From the NCBI GenBank assembly GCA_017444385.1, contig JAFSWQ010000014.1, positions 62,001 to 126,000 of the forward strand: a stretch of DNA of 64,000 nt, in the 5' to 3' direction. Each line of letters starts with the position of its first letter. Positions within the stretch are counted from its first letter, which is position 1. This DNA comes from Clostridia bacterium (GTDB taxonomy: Bacteria; Bacillota; Clostridia; Christensenellales; CAG-1252). The notes below the pieces were generated by a model. The model was not told the origin of the DNA, ran no database searches, and worked only from the letters and a program-made list of their open reading frames with translations. A program made the position numbers and the translations under genes. Shown here piece after piece: positions 28,822 to 37,493 of the stretch.

Positions 28822-31170
28822 TCACCAAACGCCGAAGATAAGACCGATAAGGCTGACAATTCCTGCGAATATCCAAGCGATAACGCATTGGAAAACTATG
28901 CAGAAAATAGACCACTTAAAGCCGAGTTCGCGGCGAATAGATGTTATAGCCGCCACACAAGGTGTATATAACGTACAGAAAACCAAGAGCGAAAACGCGG
29001 CGCAAGGGGATATAAGCCCCAATAATACGTCTACTCCGCCCAAGACTTCCAACGTAGATACGACGCTTTCCTTCGCCATAAATCCCGTTATAAGCGCGGT
29101 TACTATTTGCCACTTGCCAAAGCCCAACGGATAGAAAACGGGCGCGATAAATCCCGCTATTTTCGCGAGAATACTATCCGCGGAATCTTCCGCCATTTGG
29201 AAACCGAAGTCCAAAGTATTAAGAAGCCATATAACTATCGAGGCGATTAATATCACCGTAAACGCCCTCTTCAAAAAGTCTTTCGTCTTATCCCAAAGAA
29301 GAAGAAAAACGTTTTTAGGCGACGGCAAACGATAGTTAGGCAATTCCATAACGAAGGGAACTGCTTCGCCTTTGAATACGGTCACTTTAGATATCAAAGC
29401 GACCAATACCCCGACGAACATTCCTATAAAATACATTCCTATCATAACTAACCAAGCGAGTTTCCCGAAAAACGCGCTCGACAAAAACGCGTAGATAGGC
29501 AATTTCGCCGAACAACTCATAAAAGGCGTCAAAAGAATGGTCATTTTTCTATCCCTTTCGGAAGAAAGCGTCCTCGTTGACATTACGCCGGGGACGGTAC
29601 AACCGAAGCCTATAAGCATAGGGACTATACTCTTACCCGACAAACCTAACTTACGCAAGAGTTTGTCCATAACGAAAGCCACTCTCGCCATATAACCGCT
29701 GTCTTCGAGCAAAGATAAAAAGAAAAACAGCACCACGACTATAGGTATGAACGAAAGCACCGTTCCCACGCCTTGGAATATGCCTTTCAATACGAGCGAC
29801 TGAACGATAGGATGAACGTTCCCTCTCGCGAATGCCGCCGCAACGAGATTAGAGAGCGCGTCTATACCCAATTCAAGCCCCATTTGCATATAGTAGCCGA
29901 TTACCCTGAAAGTAAGGAAGAACACGGCTGCCATTATCAAAACGAACGCGGGGATAGCGGTATATTTGCCCGTCAATATCCTATCTATCTTTTGAGAACG
30001 CACGCGCTCTTTACTTTCGTGAGGTTTTTTAACGCAGCCCGAACACAGTTTGGAGATGAAAGAATAACGCATATCCGCCATAGCCGCCGCTCTATCCAAA
30101 CCGCGTTCCTTTTCAAGCTGAAGGATGACGTGCTCAACCATTTCCAACTCGTTTTCGTCTAAATTGAGTTTTTCGCGGACGAGATGGTCGCCTTCAACGA
30201 GTTTTGAAGCCGCAAAACGCACGGGCAACCCCGCCGCTTTGGCATGGTCTTCGATTAGGTGCATAATACCGTGTAAACAGCGGTGAACCGCGCCCCCGTT
30301 GTCGTTTTTGTCGCAAAAGTCGGTACGCCCCGGGCGTTCCTGATACTGTGCTACGTGTAAAGCGTGACTTATCAATTCGTCTACGCCCTCGTTCTTTGCG
30401 GCGGAAATGGGAATAACGGGAATTCCCAAAAGGCTTTCCATCGCGTTTACGTCTATAAAACCGCCGTTACCTCTCACTTCGTCCATCATATTGAGCGCCA
30501 AAACCATTGGCACTTCCAGTTCCATCAACTGCATGGTAAGATAGAGATTGCGCTCTATGTTGTTGGCGTCCACAATATCTATTATACAAGTGGGTTTACT
30601 GTCTAAAATGAATTTACGGGAAACGATTTCCTCTTCCGAATACGGTGATAACGAATATATGCCGGGAAGATCTGTTATAAGCGCGTCGGTCTTCCCTTTT
30701 ATTTTTCCGCTCTTTTGGTCGACGGTAACGCCGGGGAAATTTCCGACGTGTTGATTTGCGCCAGTCAAACAGTTGAACAACGTGGTCTTACCGCAATTTT
30801 GATTGCCCGCCAAAGCAAAAGTTAGCGGCGTACCATCGGGAAGTGGATCTTCGTCGGCTTTCGAGTGATACTTACCGCCTTCGCCGAGACCGGGGTGTTC
30901 AACCTCGGAAACGCTTTCTTCGGTAGGTGTTACGACGCTCTTTTCGTGGGGCGCGGAAACCTCTATCTTTTCGGCGTCGGCGACTCTCAAAGTAAGTTGA
31001 TAACCGTGAATGGAAAACTCTATGGGATCCCCAAGCGGCGCGAATTTTTCCAAAACTATTTCCGCCGTAGGGATTAGCCCCATATCCAAAAAATGCTGTC
31101 TTATTGCGCCTTCCCCGCCTACCGAAGTGATAGTGGCGGCGCTACCTATCGCCAATTCGCTTAATTTCAT
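28822..31170 (-). CDS. feoB: Ferrous iron transporter, FeoA-FeoB fusion
   Basis: Takes up Fe(II) across the membrane. Of 782 residues, 1-75 form a FeoA (SH3-like) domain and about 76-115 a linker. The G domain follows, with G1 GNQNCGKTT at 122-130, the Fe-specific switch HVGNFPGVTV, and G3 DLPGIYSL. From about residue 400 the membrane channel begins, with the Gate motifs including MLIGFGCTVPG and MTILLTPFMSCSAKLP. FeoA is usually a separate small protein; fusion is known in some Clostridia and Bacteroidetes. A promoter lies at 31194-31222. No Fur box can be firmly named. Confidence 0.96.
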   Translation of the reverse strand: MKLSELAIGSAATITSVGGEGAIRQHFLDMGLIPTAEIVLEKFAPLGDPIEFSIHGYQLTLRVADAEKIEVSAPHEKSVVTPTEESVSEVEHPGLGEGGKYHSKADEDPLPDGTPLTFALAGNQNCGKTTLFNCLTGANQHVGNFPGVTVDQKSGKIKGKTDALITDLPGIYSLSPYSEEEIVSRKFILDSKPTCIIDIVDANNIERNLYLTMQLMELEVPMVLALNMMDEVRGNGGFIDVNAMESLLGIPVIPISAAKNEGVDELISHALHVAQYQERPGRTDFCDKNDNGGAVHRCLHGIMHLIEDHAKAAGLPVRFAASKLVEGDHLVREKLNLDENELEMVEHVILQLEKERGLDRAAAMADMRYSFISKLCSGCVKKPHESKERVRSQKIDRILTGKYTAIPAFVLIMAAVFFLTFRVIGYYMQMGLELGIDALSNLVAAAFARGNVHPIVQSLVLKGIFQGVGTVLSFIPIVVVLFFFLSLLEDSGYMARVAFVMDKLLRKLGLSGKSIVPMLIGFGCTVPGVMSTRTLSSERDRKMTILLTPFMSCSAKLPIYAFLSSAFFGKLAWLVMIGMYFIGMFVGVLVALISKVTVFKGEAVPFVMELPNYRLPSPKNVFLLLWDKTKDFLKRAFTVILIASIVIWLLNTLDFGFQMAEDSADSILAKIAGFIAPVFYPLGFGKWQIVTALITGFMAKESVVSTLEVLGGVDVLLGLISPCAAFSLLVFCTLYTPCVAAITSIRRELGFKWSIFCIVFQCVIAWIFAGIVSLIGLIFGVW

Positions 31171-31193
31171 AATCCGTCCTTAAATATAACGAT

Positions 31194-31222
31194 ATTATAT
31201 ACTTTATAACCCCAAAAAGCAA
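31194..31222 (-). promoter_or_regulatory. Promoter for feoAB
   Basis: TTGCTT and TATAAT with a 17-base spacer on the minus strand, 23 bases from the feoAB start. Confidence 0.7.
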
Positions 31223-31352
31223 GTATAAGGTAAAAGATAATGGATTATTGATTATAGGAATTATTTATCATGTAAAGAGTAAGTTGCTTATACCATATTT
31301 TTATTTGCTTTTCTACGCATTGAATAAATGATATCGTCTTTTTAATACTTAT

Positions 31353-31605
31353 TCGTCATGTTGAGCTTGTCGAAACATCTCATCCGATTTACGTTTAACT
31401 GTTTACCTCTGCTTCGCTTTAGGGGATCCCTCGACGTTGCTCGGGATGACGTACCATTTTTACTCGTCATGTTGAGCGAAGTCGAAATATCTCATCCGAT
31501 TTACGTTTAACTGTTTACCTCTGCTTCGCGTTAGAGGATCCCTCGACGTTGCTCGGGATGACGTACCATTTTTACTCGTCACGTTGAGCTTGTCGAAACG
31601 TCCTT
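31353..31605. repeat. Tandem array of the same repeat modules, right of feoAB
   Basis: Two full units and the start of a third, with periods of 111 and 112 bases (starts at about 31353, 31464 and 31576). Each unit has the CGTCATGTTGAGC...GTCGAAACATCTC module, an ATCCGATTTACG link and the CTGCTTCGC...CTCGGGATGACGTACC module. Units differ at a few bases. The 31171-31732 gap otherwise holds the feoAB promoter, a 20-bp palindrome and the permease promoter. Confidence 0.85.
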
Positions 31606-31662
31606 CTTTTTCTATATAATTAATATAAGCAAACTACTCTTCTAATCGCTCAATCGTATTTT

Positions 31663-31682
31663 ATAAAACGATATCGTTTTAT
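31663..31682. promoter_or_regulatory. Perfect 20-bp palindrome abutting the permease -35 box
   Basis: ATAAAACGATATCGTTTTAT is a perfect inverted repeat that ends at the base before the -35 hexamer at 31683. Its position suits an operator for an activator or repressor; the regulator is unknown. Confidence 0.55.
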
Positions 31683-31711
31683 TTGCTTTTAGTCTTACGC
31701 GGTGATATAAT
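31683..31711 (+). promoter_or_regulatory. Promoter for the SLC13/ArsB-like permease
   Basis: TTGCTT and TATAAT with a 17-base spacer, 21 bases before the ATG. Confidence 0.72.
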
Positions 31712-31732
31712 GTTTTCCGCCGGTACAAGAAA

Positions 31733-33031
31733 ATGATTGCAACTTCGATAATCGCTGGCGTCACGTTTTTATTATTGACGCTATCCGTCGTATTCGTCCC
31801 GACGGTAAGAATCAAAAATATAAAAATAGGTCCGTACTGGATCGTCGCGCTACTCGGCGCGATAGTTTTGTTAGTTACGCGCCTTGCACCCATAGAAGCG
31901 GTAGGAAAATCCTTTATCAGCGATTCGGCGGTAAACCCTCTTAAAATCCTCGTTTTGTTCTTCTCGATGACATTCCTTTCGGTATATCTCGACGAGGTGG
32001 GGCTCTTTAAGTATCTCGCAAAGAAAGCGGTCGACGTAGCGGGTAACAGTCAATACTCGCTATTCGCGATATTTTATTTTTTGACTGCTTTGCTTACGAT
32101 TTTTACAAGCAACGACGTTGTGGTTTTAACGCTTACCCCTTTTATTTGCTTCTTTTGCAAAAACACGAAAATCAATCCTATCCCGTTTTTGGTCGGCGAA
32201 TTTGCCGCGGCAAACACCTATTCGATGGCGTTGATAATAGGCAATCCTACGAATATCTTTTTGGCGACTTCGGCAAATATCGGCTTCGTCGATTATTTCA
32301 AAGTTATGGCTCTGCCGACTCTTGCGGCGGGAATCGTTGAATTCGCCGTCATATCTCTGATATTTCATAAAAGTTTACGCTCCGCGCCCGAGAAACAACC
32401 GGTTTCCTGCGAGATTGAAAGCAAAATTGACCTCGTTTTCGGCGGTGGCATCTTGGGGATATGTTTGATATTCTTGGTAATATCGGGTTATATAAACGTT
32501 CAAATGTGGTTGGTTTCCGCGATATGCGCGGCTGTTTTGTTAGTATTTGCAATAATCAGACGCCTTTCTAAAAGCAAAGACAAGCGACTAGAGCGCTCGC
32601 TCGTTCGCCTTCCCTGGCAACTTATCCCCTTTGTGCTTTCAATGTTCGTTATAGTCGTCGCTCTTCAAGAACAAGGGGTAACCGATAAGATTTGCGCGTT
32701 GCTCGGCGATAAATACGTGGTATTCGCTTACGGCTCGGCTTCATTCCTATCCGCAAACGTGATAAACAATATCCCTATGAGTATGCTATTCTCCGCCCTA
32801 CCCGTATCTCTCGCTCGCGCAGACTATTTACGGGCAATATACGCAAGTATAGTCGGCAGCAATTTAGGCGCGTTTTTAACGCCGTTAGGCGCGTTAGCGG
32901 GTATAATGTTCACCGAACTTACGTCAAGATACGAGGTCAAATACGGGTTTAAGGAATTCGTCCGCTACGGAATTATTACTTCGATACCCACTCTCGCCGC
33001 CGCTTTGATCGTGCTGTTTTTCTTGGTTTAA
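31733..33031 (+). CDS. SLC13/ArsB-superfamily permease
   Basis: A 432 aa integral membrane protein with about 10-12 helices and the ion-transporter superfamily layout. It contains FTSNDVVVLTLTPF and GNPTNIFLATSAN, the helix-breaking Asn/Pro loops typical of ArsB, NhaD and CitM-type carriers, and a second-half counterpart SANVINNIPMSM. It could move arsenite, a dicarboxylate/citrate or Na+/H+; sequence does not decide. No arsR or arsC lies nearby, which argues against an arsenic operon. The ribosome binding site is weak. It is divergent from feoAB across the repeat array. Confidence 0.85.
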   Translation: MIATSIIAGVTFLLLTLSVVFVPTVRIKNIKIGPYWIVALLGAIVLLVTRLAPIEAVGKSFISDSAVNPLKILVLFFSMTFLSVYLDEVGLFKYLAKKAVDVAGNSQYSLFAIFYFLTALLTIFTSNDVVVLTLTPFICFFCKNTKINPIPFLVGEFAAANTYSMALIIGNPTNIFLATSANIGFVDYFKVMALPTLAAGIVEFAVISLIFHKSLRSAPEKQPVSCEIESKIDLVFGGGILGICLIFLVISGYINVQMWLVSAICAAVLLVFAIIRRLSKSKDKRLERSLVRLPWQLIPFVLSMFVIVVALQEQGVTDKICALLGDKYVVFAYGSASFLSANVINNIPMSMLFSALPVSLARADYLRAIYASIVGSNLGAFLTPLGALAGIMFTELTSRYEVKYGFKEFVRYGIITSIPTLAAALIVLFFLV

Positions 33032-33085
33032 AAATAAGCATAGAGTTAATGCTAATCTATTTAATCCTTAGTCGGCTTATTATAA

Positions 33086-33119
33086 CGAAAACGGGCGCTA
33101 ATGCGTCCGTTTTCGCGTT
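33086..33119. terminator. Bidirectional terminator between the permease and a small membrane protein gene
   Basis: CGAAAACGG pairs with CCGTTTTCG around a 12-base GC-rich loop. T-rich sequence follows on both strands. Confidence 0.65.
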
Positions 33120-33200
33120 TGATTTTACTTTAAGATAGCGTTTCCCGTCAAGCGTTAAGAAGATAAGCATACCCTATCCTACCAACGCCCACGACCGATA

Positions 33201-33440
33201 TTACATCAAGAATTGCTTATCGTTCAGCAAAATACAAATGACGTCGATCCAGTTCAAAATCCATGCCCAACCGACAAAGAGATAAACGAGGAAAACGATG
33301 ATATTGAGGGCGGTAGCCTTTTTCAAAACAACAGCCAAACGAAGGATAACTTCAAAGAGCCAACCAACGAAGGGGATTATCAAAAGGATACAGCGAACAA
33401 TTTTGCTCAAACCGTTAAACCATTTAACAAAGCCGTCCAT
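33201..33440 (-). CDS. Small membrane protein of unknown function
   Basis: 79 aa with two hydrophobic helices (about residues 13-38 and 44-70) separated by a short basic loop (LKKATA). It is not assigned to a family. AAGGAGT lies 7 bases before the ATG, and a promoter with a 17-base spacer is upstream, so it looks like a genuine single-gene unit. Confidence 0.72.
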   Translation of the reverse strand: MDGFVKWFNGLSKIVRCILLIIPFVGWLFEVILRLAVVLKKATALNIIVFLVYLFVGWAWILNWIDVICILLNDKQFLM

Positions 33441-33476
33441 ATTCTACACTCCTTATAAAGATTTTTGGATATTATT

Positions 33477-33505
33477 ATTTTACTATCATAATATGATTTT
33501 TGCAA
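33477..33505 (-). promoter_or_regulatory. Promoter for the small membrane protein gene
   Basis: TTGCAA and TAAAAT with a 17-base spacer on the minus strand. Confidence 0.65.
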
Positions 33506-33579
33506 CTATTTTAAGCCATTCTTTTGCAAAATTCGACTACCGTTATTCGTAAAAATAATTCGAAAACAAGCCTTTTAGT

Positions 33580-33608
33580 TTGATTAGACGCTCCCTTTAT
33601 GTTACAAT
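33580..33608 (+). promoter_or_regulatory. Promoter for the EFR1 gene
   Basis: TTGATT and TACAAT with a 17-base spacer, 15 bases before the ATG. Confidence 0.68.
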
Positions 33609-33623
33609 AAGACGAGGTGCATT

Positions 33624-34364
33624 ATGATAATCTATTTCAGCGGTACGGGTAACAGTAAACATATTGCTAAACTTTTAGCGAATTCTTTGAACGACGAGAT
33701 CGTTGATATCTCGACCTTTACGAGAAAAGGCGAGGTCGCGACCTTCGTTTCGGCAACCCCCTACGTCTTGGTCGTACCCGCATACGCGTCTTATATTCCG
33801 CTCTTCGTTGAAAAATTCATTATCGATAGCACGTTTACGGGAAACGAGAATTTCTACGTCGTTATGACCTGCGGTTCTGTGATATCGTCGGGCGGCGTTT
33901 CGATGAAAATCAAACCCGTTTTGCAGGATAAAGGTCTTGTTTACAAGGGCATAAAGCAAATAAGAATGCCTGAAAACTTTATTACGATGTTCGCTGCGCC
34001 GAGCAAAGAAACGGCTGAAAAGATAGTAGCGAAAGCGGAAAGCAAATTGCCCGCAGTAATCGAAATAATCAGTAGTGGCAAAAACTTTTCGAGAGCCTCT
34101 TTCCCTTCCTTCTTTACCTTTATCGAAAACCCTATATTTTATAAGTACTTCGTTAACGACGTTTCCTATTACGTCACCGACGAATGTATTTCTTGCGGAA
34201 AATGCGAGAAAGTTTGTCCGTTAAGCAACGTTCAAATGATCGACGGTAAACCCGTTTGGAAAGGCAACTGCACCCAATGTATGGCGTGTATCTCGTCTTG
34301 TCCCAAAAACGCAATCGAATACGGCAACAAGACTAAAAAGAAAAGAAGGTACCGTTTAGATTAA
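33624..34364 (+). CDS. EFR1-family flavodoxin-ferredoxin protein
   Basis: A 246 aa electron carrier. The N-terminal half is a flavodoxin-like fold that binds FMN through IIYFSGTGNSKHIA (residues 1-14), with a YASYIP loop. The C-terminal part is a two-cluster ferredoxin: CISCGKCEKVCP and CTQCMACISSCP. The protein ends in a basic tail. EFR1 proteins are common in gut Clostridia; their partner is unknown. A role in moving low-potential electrons, perhaps linked to the ferredoxin pool used by Rnf, is inference. The 34365-34524 gap after it holds no clear feature. Confidence 0.88.
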   Translation: MIIYFSGTGNSKHIAKLLANSLNDEIVDISTFTRKGEVATFVSATPYVLVVPAYASYIPLFVEKFIIDSTFTGNENFYVVMTCGSVISSGGVSMKIKPVLQDKGLVYKGIKQIRMPENFITMFAAPSKETAEKIVAKAESKLPAVIEIISSGKNFSRASFPSFFTFIENPIFYKYFVNDVSYYVTDECISCGKCEKVCPLSNVQMIDGKPVWKGNCTQCMACISSCPKNAIEYGNKTKKKRRYRLD

Positions 34365-34524
34365 CGCCTTCTCTTCTACCATTTCTATTTTTATTCCGCT
34401 TTAATAGTTTTACTCGAAAACCTTTCGTTCGCTTTTAAAAGAAACGATCACTTCGGCTTAAAAAGTATTCCAGTTTTAGAGTTCTTCGACTCTATTCTAC
34501 GCAACGAAAAACCGTCAAGAGAGT

Positions 34525-35182
34525 TCAGTCGTTCTTCATAAGTTCGACGTTGTATTTTCTTATCATTTCGTTAGCCCGTTTATTGAAGTCGCCGTAATTA
34601 GAGGTGACGAAATCCACTTGAAATACGGGGGCTGCCCGCAGGTTGCGATAGAAGTTTTCGCTATCAAGAAGTTCAAGATTGTGTTTAGAAGCGATTTTCA
34701 AAAGCGAAGTACCGCCTACGTCCGCGAAAAAGTCTTTAGCCGACTTGAACGACAGCGCGGCTTGCGTTTGGTTTACGCTTAATTTATCTTTATTTGCCCC
34801 GCTCGACAAAATACTCTCGCAATTATCGTCGATGCACTTCGTCAAGGTCTTAACGTTCGAGCGGTCGTGCCATTCGTTCAACGCCACGCTGTCCATATCG
34901 TAAAAATAGGGTTTTTCGTTTATTAAGTCCCCTTCGGGGGGGGGAAGAATCATCCATTTTATTATTCCTGTCGATAGAGGCGGAAAAAGCGTCGTGCGAA
35001 CCCAAAAATGCCAAATCTATAAAGCGAGGGTTGACCGTAGTAACGTTTTCGATATCCGCGATGGTAACGAGAGTCAAATTATCGCCGTCGGGATTCGTAA
35101 CGCTTAACGAACGCGGCGCGAATAGTACGGTCGCAAATACACTAGCGGCGACCACCAAAACCGCGATAACTATTACAAACAC
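34525..35182 (-). pseudogene. Broken phospholipase C-like gene, interrupted at a nine-base G/C tract
   Basis: Two minus-strand frames together resemble a PLC-like phosphodiesterase. Fragment 1 (35182 down to 34850) has a signal or membrane helix and IDLAFLGSHDAFS, like the first catalytic His region. Fragment 2 (about 34950 down to 34525) ends VFQVDFVTSNYGDF, like the family C-terminus. They meet at nine consecutive C on the coding strand (34936-34944); a tract of eight would join them in one 218 aa frame. That is still much shorter than a normal PI-PLC, so an internal part seems lost. The 5' end also looks disturbed: an A7 tract near 35200 puts a stop ahead of KKFLKVFVIV. Decay, phase variation and sequencing error are all possible. 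Confidence 0.6.
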
Positions 35183-35261
35183 TTTTAGAAACTTTTTTTA
35201 TACTTCTTCCCCTTTTGTGCGACGAAATCGTCGGCTTCTAGACTAACGCGATAAACTACTC

Positions 35262-36698
35262 TTAGCCCTCATCGGCGGGCTCTATAGGTTTCTTGACAAA
35301 CCACTTACGAGGAATGGCAAATCCCGCGTCAACGGGCAAATTGACCTCGCAAGAGAATACGATGATTATCATCATAATAAAGAACGTAGGCGCAAAAAAC
35401 GCTACGTCGACAAGCCCATACCCCTCGAACAATAGCATTGACGCCGCCAAATAAACGACTCGCTTATCGGCTCTCAATAGATAAAACGCGCGATATCTTT
35501 GGAACGTCCATAAAGCGTAAATGATAAACCCGAAAACGCCCATCATCGCGGCGACCTGCAAGGGACTGCAATGGAACCACAAAGGCGTGTAACCGTCGTT
35601 TATTTTAGTACCCATCATATAGTCCCAACCGCAACCGAAAATAGGATGCGACTTAAACGCCGCCCAACCTGCGGGGTATTCGAATTCCAACCTGCCATTG
35701 GAAGAAAGCCCCATCGCGAATCTATCGCCTAAGGCTTTGAATATCTTGTCAGACTGCCATAAAGCGACCGCAAGACCTATGAAGATCACTACGCAAATCG
35801 TTATCCCGAACGCTTTTTTGTTTGGGGTGACCGCCATAGTATAAAGTAATATCGCGGGTAAAGCTAAAAGAACGACGAATATCGAGCCTCGCGAGCCTGT
35901 CGAAAGTAATATCGCGAATTCAGCCATTGAAAGAATTGCAAACAACGGCGTCCATCTACCCTTCTTCACGCAATAATAAAACGCGGCGGGTATCGTGAAA
36001 GTGTACATCGCGCCCACGTTGTTGGGGCCGCCCCAGCCGAGTTCGTGTGTTTTAAGCCTAATAGCCTCGATAATTGCGTCCATAGATCCACAAGACGCGT
36101 AGAAAAACAGCATTTGCGCGCTTATCAATACGCCGACGGCTATGAGGTTTTTCAAAACGTAAGTAGGTAGTTCCTTTTTATCTTCCCGACCGTAGTTGCT
36201 CGCCATAAAGAAGGAATATACCGCGCCTATCAAAAGGATTATCGCAAAGGCTAATATCACTACCACGGGTTTTTCATGTTGCCTTGTTATACCGCCGATA
36301 GCGAAAGGAACGGAAAACAGCAACAGGAAAAAGTTTTGACCTTTGATATTTTTGAGCGACAAAATCTTCCAAGCCATCTTTTTACGATAACGGATCGTTT
36401 GGAATACAACGCCGACGAGCAAGGGCAAAAGCAAAAACAAAAGCCACCAATAGTCGTTCAACGCGTGTCTACCGCTTGAAATAATAAAGGTAAATTGAAA
36501 GAAAAAAGTCAAAAGCGTTTTATTCGAATCGCCGAAATACAAAGGTAGAGCGCAAAGTAACGCAAGCACGCAAAGCATTGCCGCCCAAGCCTTAGTCGCC
36601 CAACCGACAAAAACGATCAAAGTAGCAAGCCAAATAAAATTTTCGCTTACCGAAAAGTCGTATATTTTTTTCAAAATCTTTCCTGCTTTTTCTTTCAT
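35262..36698 (-). CDS. O-antigen ligase/polymerase-family membrane protein
   Basis: 478 aa with about 12 membrane helices. The Wzy_C-type signature is clear: LSTGSRGSI, then a large loop with GRLEFEYPAGWAAFKSHPIFGCGWDY, the His/Pro motif typical of O-antigen ligases and polymerases. It probably joins or extends a cell-surface polysaccharide at the outer face of the membrane. No glycosyltransferases lie next to it, so its polymer is unknown. Its promoter has a perfect inverted repeat in the spacer. Confidence 0.82.
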   Translation of the reverse strand: MKEKAGKILKKIYDFSVSENFIWLATLIVFVGWATKAWAAMLCVLALLCALPLYFGDSNKTLLTFFFQFTFIISSGRHALNDYWWLLFLLLPLLVGVVFQTIRYRKKMAWKILSLKNIKGQNFFLLLFSVPFAIGGITRQHEKPVVVILAFAIILLIGAVYSFFMASNYGREDKKELPTYVLKNLIAVGVLISAQMLFFYASCGSMDAIIEAIRLKTHELGWGGPNNVGAMYTFTIPAAFYYCVKKGRWTPLFAILSMAEFAILLSTGSRGSIFVVLLALPAILLYTMAVTPNKKAFGITICVVIFIGLAVALWQSDKIFKALGDRFAMGLSSNGRLEFEYPAGWAAFKSHPIFGCGWDYMMGTKINDGYTPLWFHCSPLQVAAMMGVFGFIIYALWTFQRYRAFYLLRADKRVVYLAASMLLFEGYGLVDVAFFAPTFFIMMIIIVFSCEVNLPVDAGFAIPRKWFVKKPIEPADEG

Positions 36699-36720
36699 AT
36701 CTCACCTGATTGTATAAAAT

Positions 36721-36750
36721 AGTATATCATTACGCGCGTCGTAATGTCAA
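36721..36750 (-). promoter_or_regulatory. Promoter with an embedded operator-like palindrome, O-antigen ligase-family gene
   Basis: TTGACA and TATACT with an 18-base spacer on the minus strand. CATTACG and CGTAATG (36728-36734 and 36740-36746) form a perfect 7-bp inverted repeat within the spacer and -35 box, where a repressor would block polymerase. Confidence 0.68.
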
Positions 36751-36764
36751 TACGGGGCGGAAAA

Positions 36765-37466
36765 TTAAAGCTCATTTAGCAAAAAATCGAAAACTTGTTT
36801 TATACTTGTAAAGACGTTTTGGGTATAATCTCGCGCCTTATCAATTGCGTCGTCTTCGGGGGATAGATCGGAATATACGTAAACGCATTTGAGCCCCGCT
36901 CTTACCGACGGGATTATATCCGATCGTATATCGTTTCCCGTATATACTGCGTTTGTTTTATCGATACCGAACCTCTCTAAAGAGCGTTCGAAAAACTCGG
37001 GGCGGGGCTTACAATATCCGACTTCGGACGAGAGCGATATGCCGTCGAAAAAATCAAATATACCTAACAATCGCATTTCTTTGTAGGTGAAACAGGTTTG
37101 AGCGTTGGATATTAAATAGACGCGAGCGCCTTTTGCTTTTAAGGCGGTCAACCCCGCGGAAACACCTTCATATAACGAGAGAAACAAGCGGCTTTTCTCG
37201 CGGAAAAAGTCGCAAAACGATGTAAGGGTCTCATCGTCTAAATCTCGGTAAGGCGTGAAACACTCTTTGAAAACCCGTCTAACGTCAACGTCTCGGTCGC
37301 CTTCCGTCAAAGCTTTACATTTTTTAAGATAGACTTTCCAAAAATCAAACTTTCTTCCCGCCAAGCGTTCCGCCTCTTTCGATATAAGCCTTCTGAATCT
37401 CTTATCGTTTTCGTCGGTATGGATATCGACGAGAGTGCCGTATAAATCGAATACAAAATCTTTCAT
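36765..37466 (-). CDS. HAD-family hydrolase (phosphatase-like)
   Basis: 233 aa, soluble. The HAD motifs are present: motif I DLYGTLVD near residue 7 (nucleophile Asp), motif II LISNAQT, a Lys in CKPRPEFF (motif III), and motif IV with YTGNDIRSDI. The cap domain of about 70 residues between motifs I and II fits HAD subfamily IA. It likely hydrolyses a small phosphorylated metabolite; the substrate cannot be told. Its ATG lies 28 bases beyond the fakA terminator and has only a weak ribosome binding site. Confidence 0.85.
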   Translation of the reverse strand: MKDFVFDLYGTLVDIHTDENDKRFRRLISKEAERLAGRKFDFWKVYLKKCKALTEGDRDVDVRRVFKECFTPYRDLDDETLTSFCDFFREKSRLFLSLYEGVSAGLTALKAKGARVYLISNAQTCFTYKEMRLLGIFDFFDGISLSSEVGYCKPRPEFFERSLERFGIDKTNAVYTGNDIRSDIIPSVRAGLKCVYVYSDLSPEDDAIDKARDYTQNVFTSIKQVFDFLLNEL

Positions 37467-37493
37467 TATTAGTATTTTCTTTCGTTCGTTTAT

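Noticed and set aside
28301-31605. CRISPR array reading of the repeats around feoAB
   Set aside because: Repeat cores vary, units are about 111 bases or irregular, the spacers are themselves repeats, and no cas genes are near.
31733-33031. Arsenite efflux operon
   Set aside because: The permease is ArsB-like in fold, but no arsR, arsC or arsA is adjacent, so a specific arsenic role is not supported.
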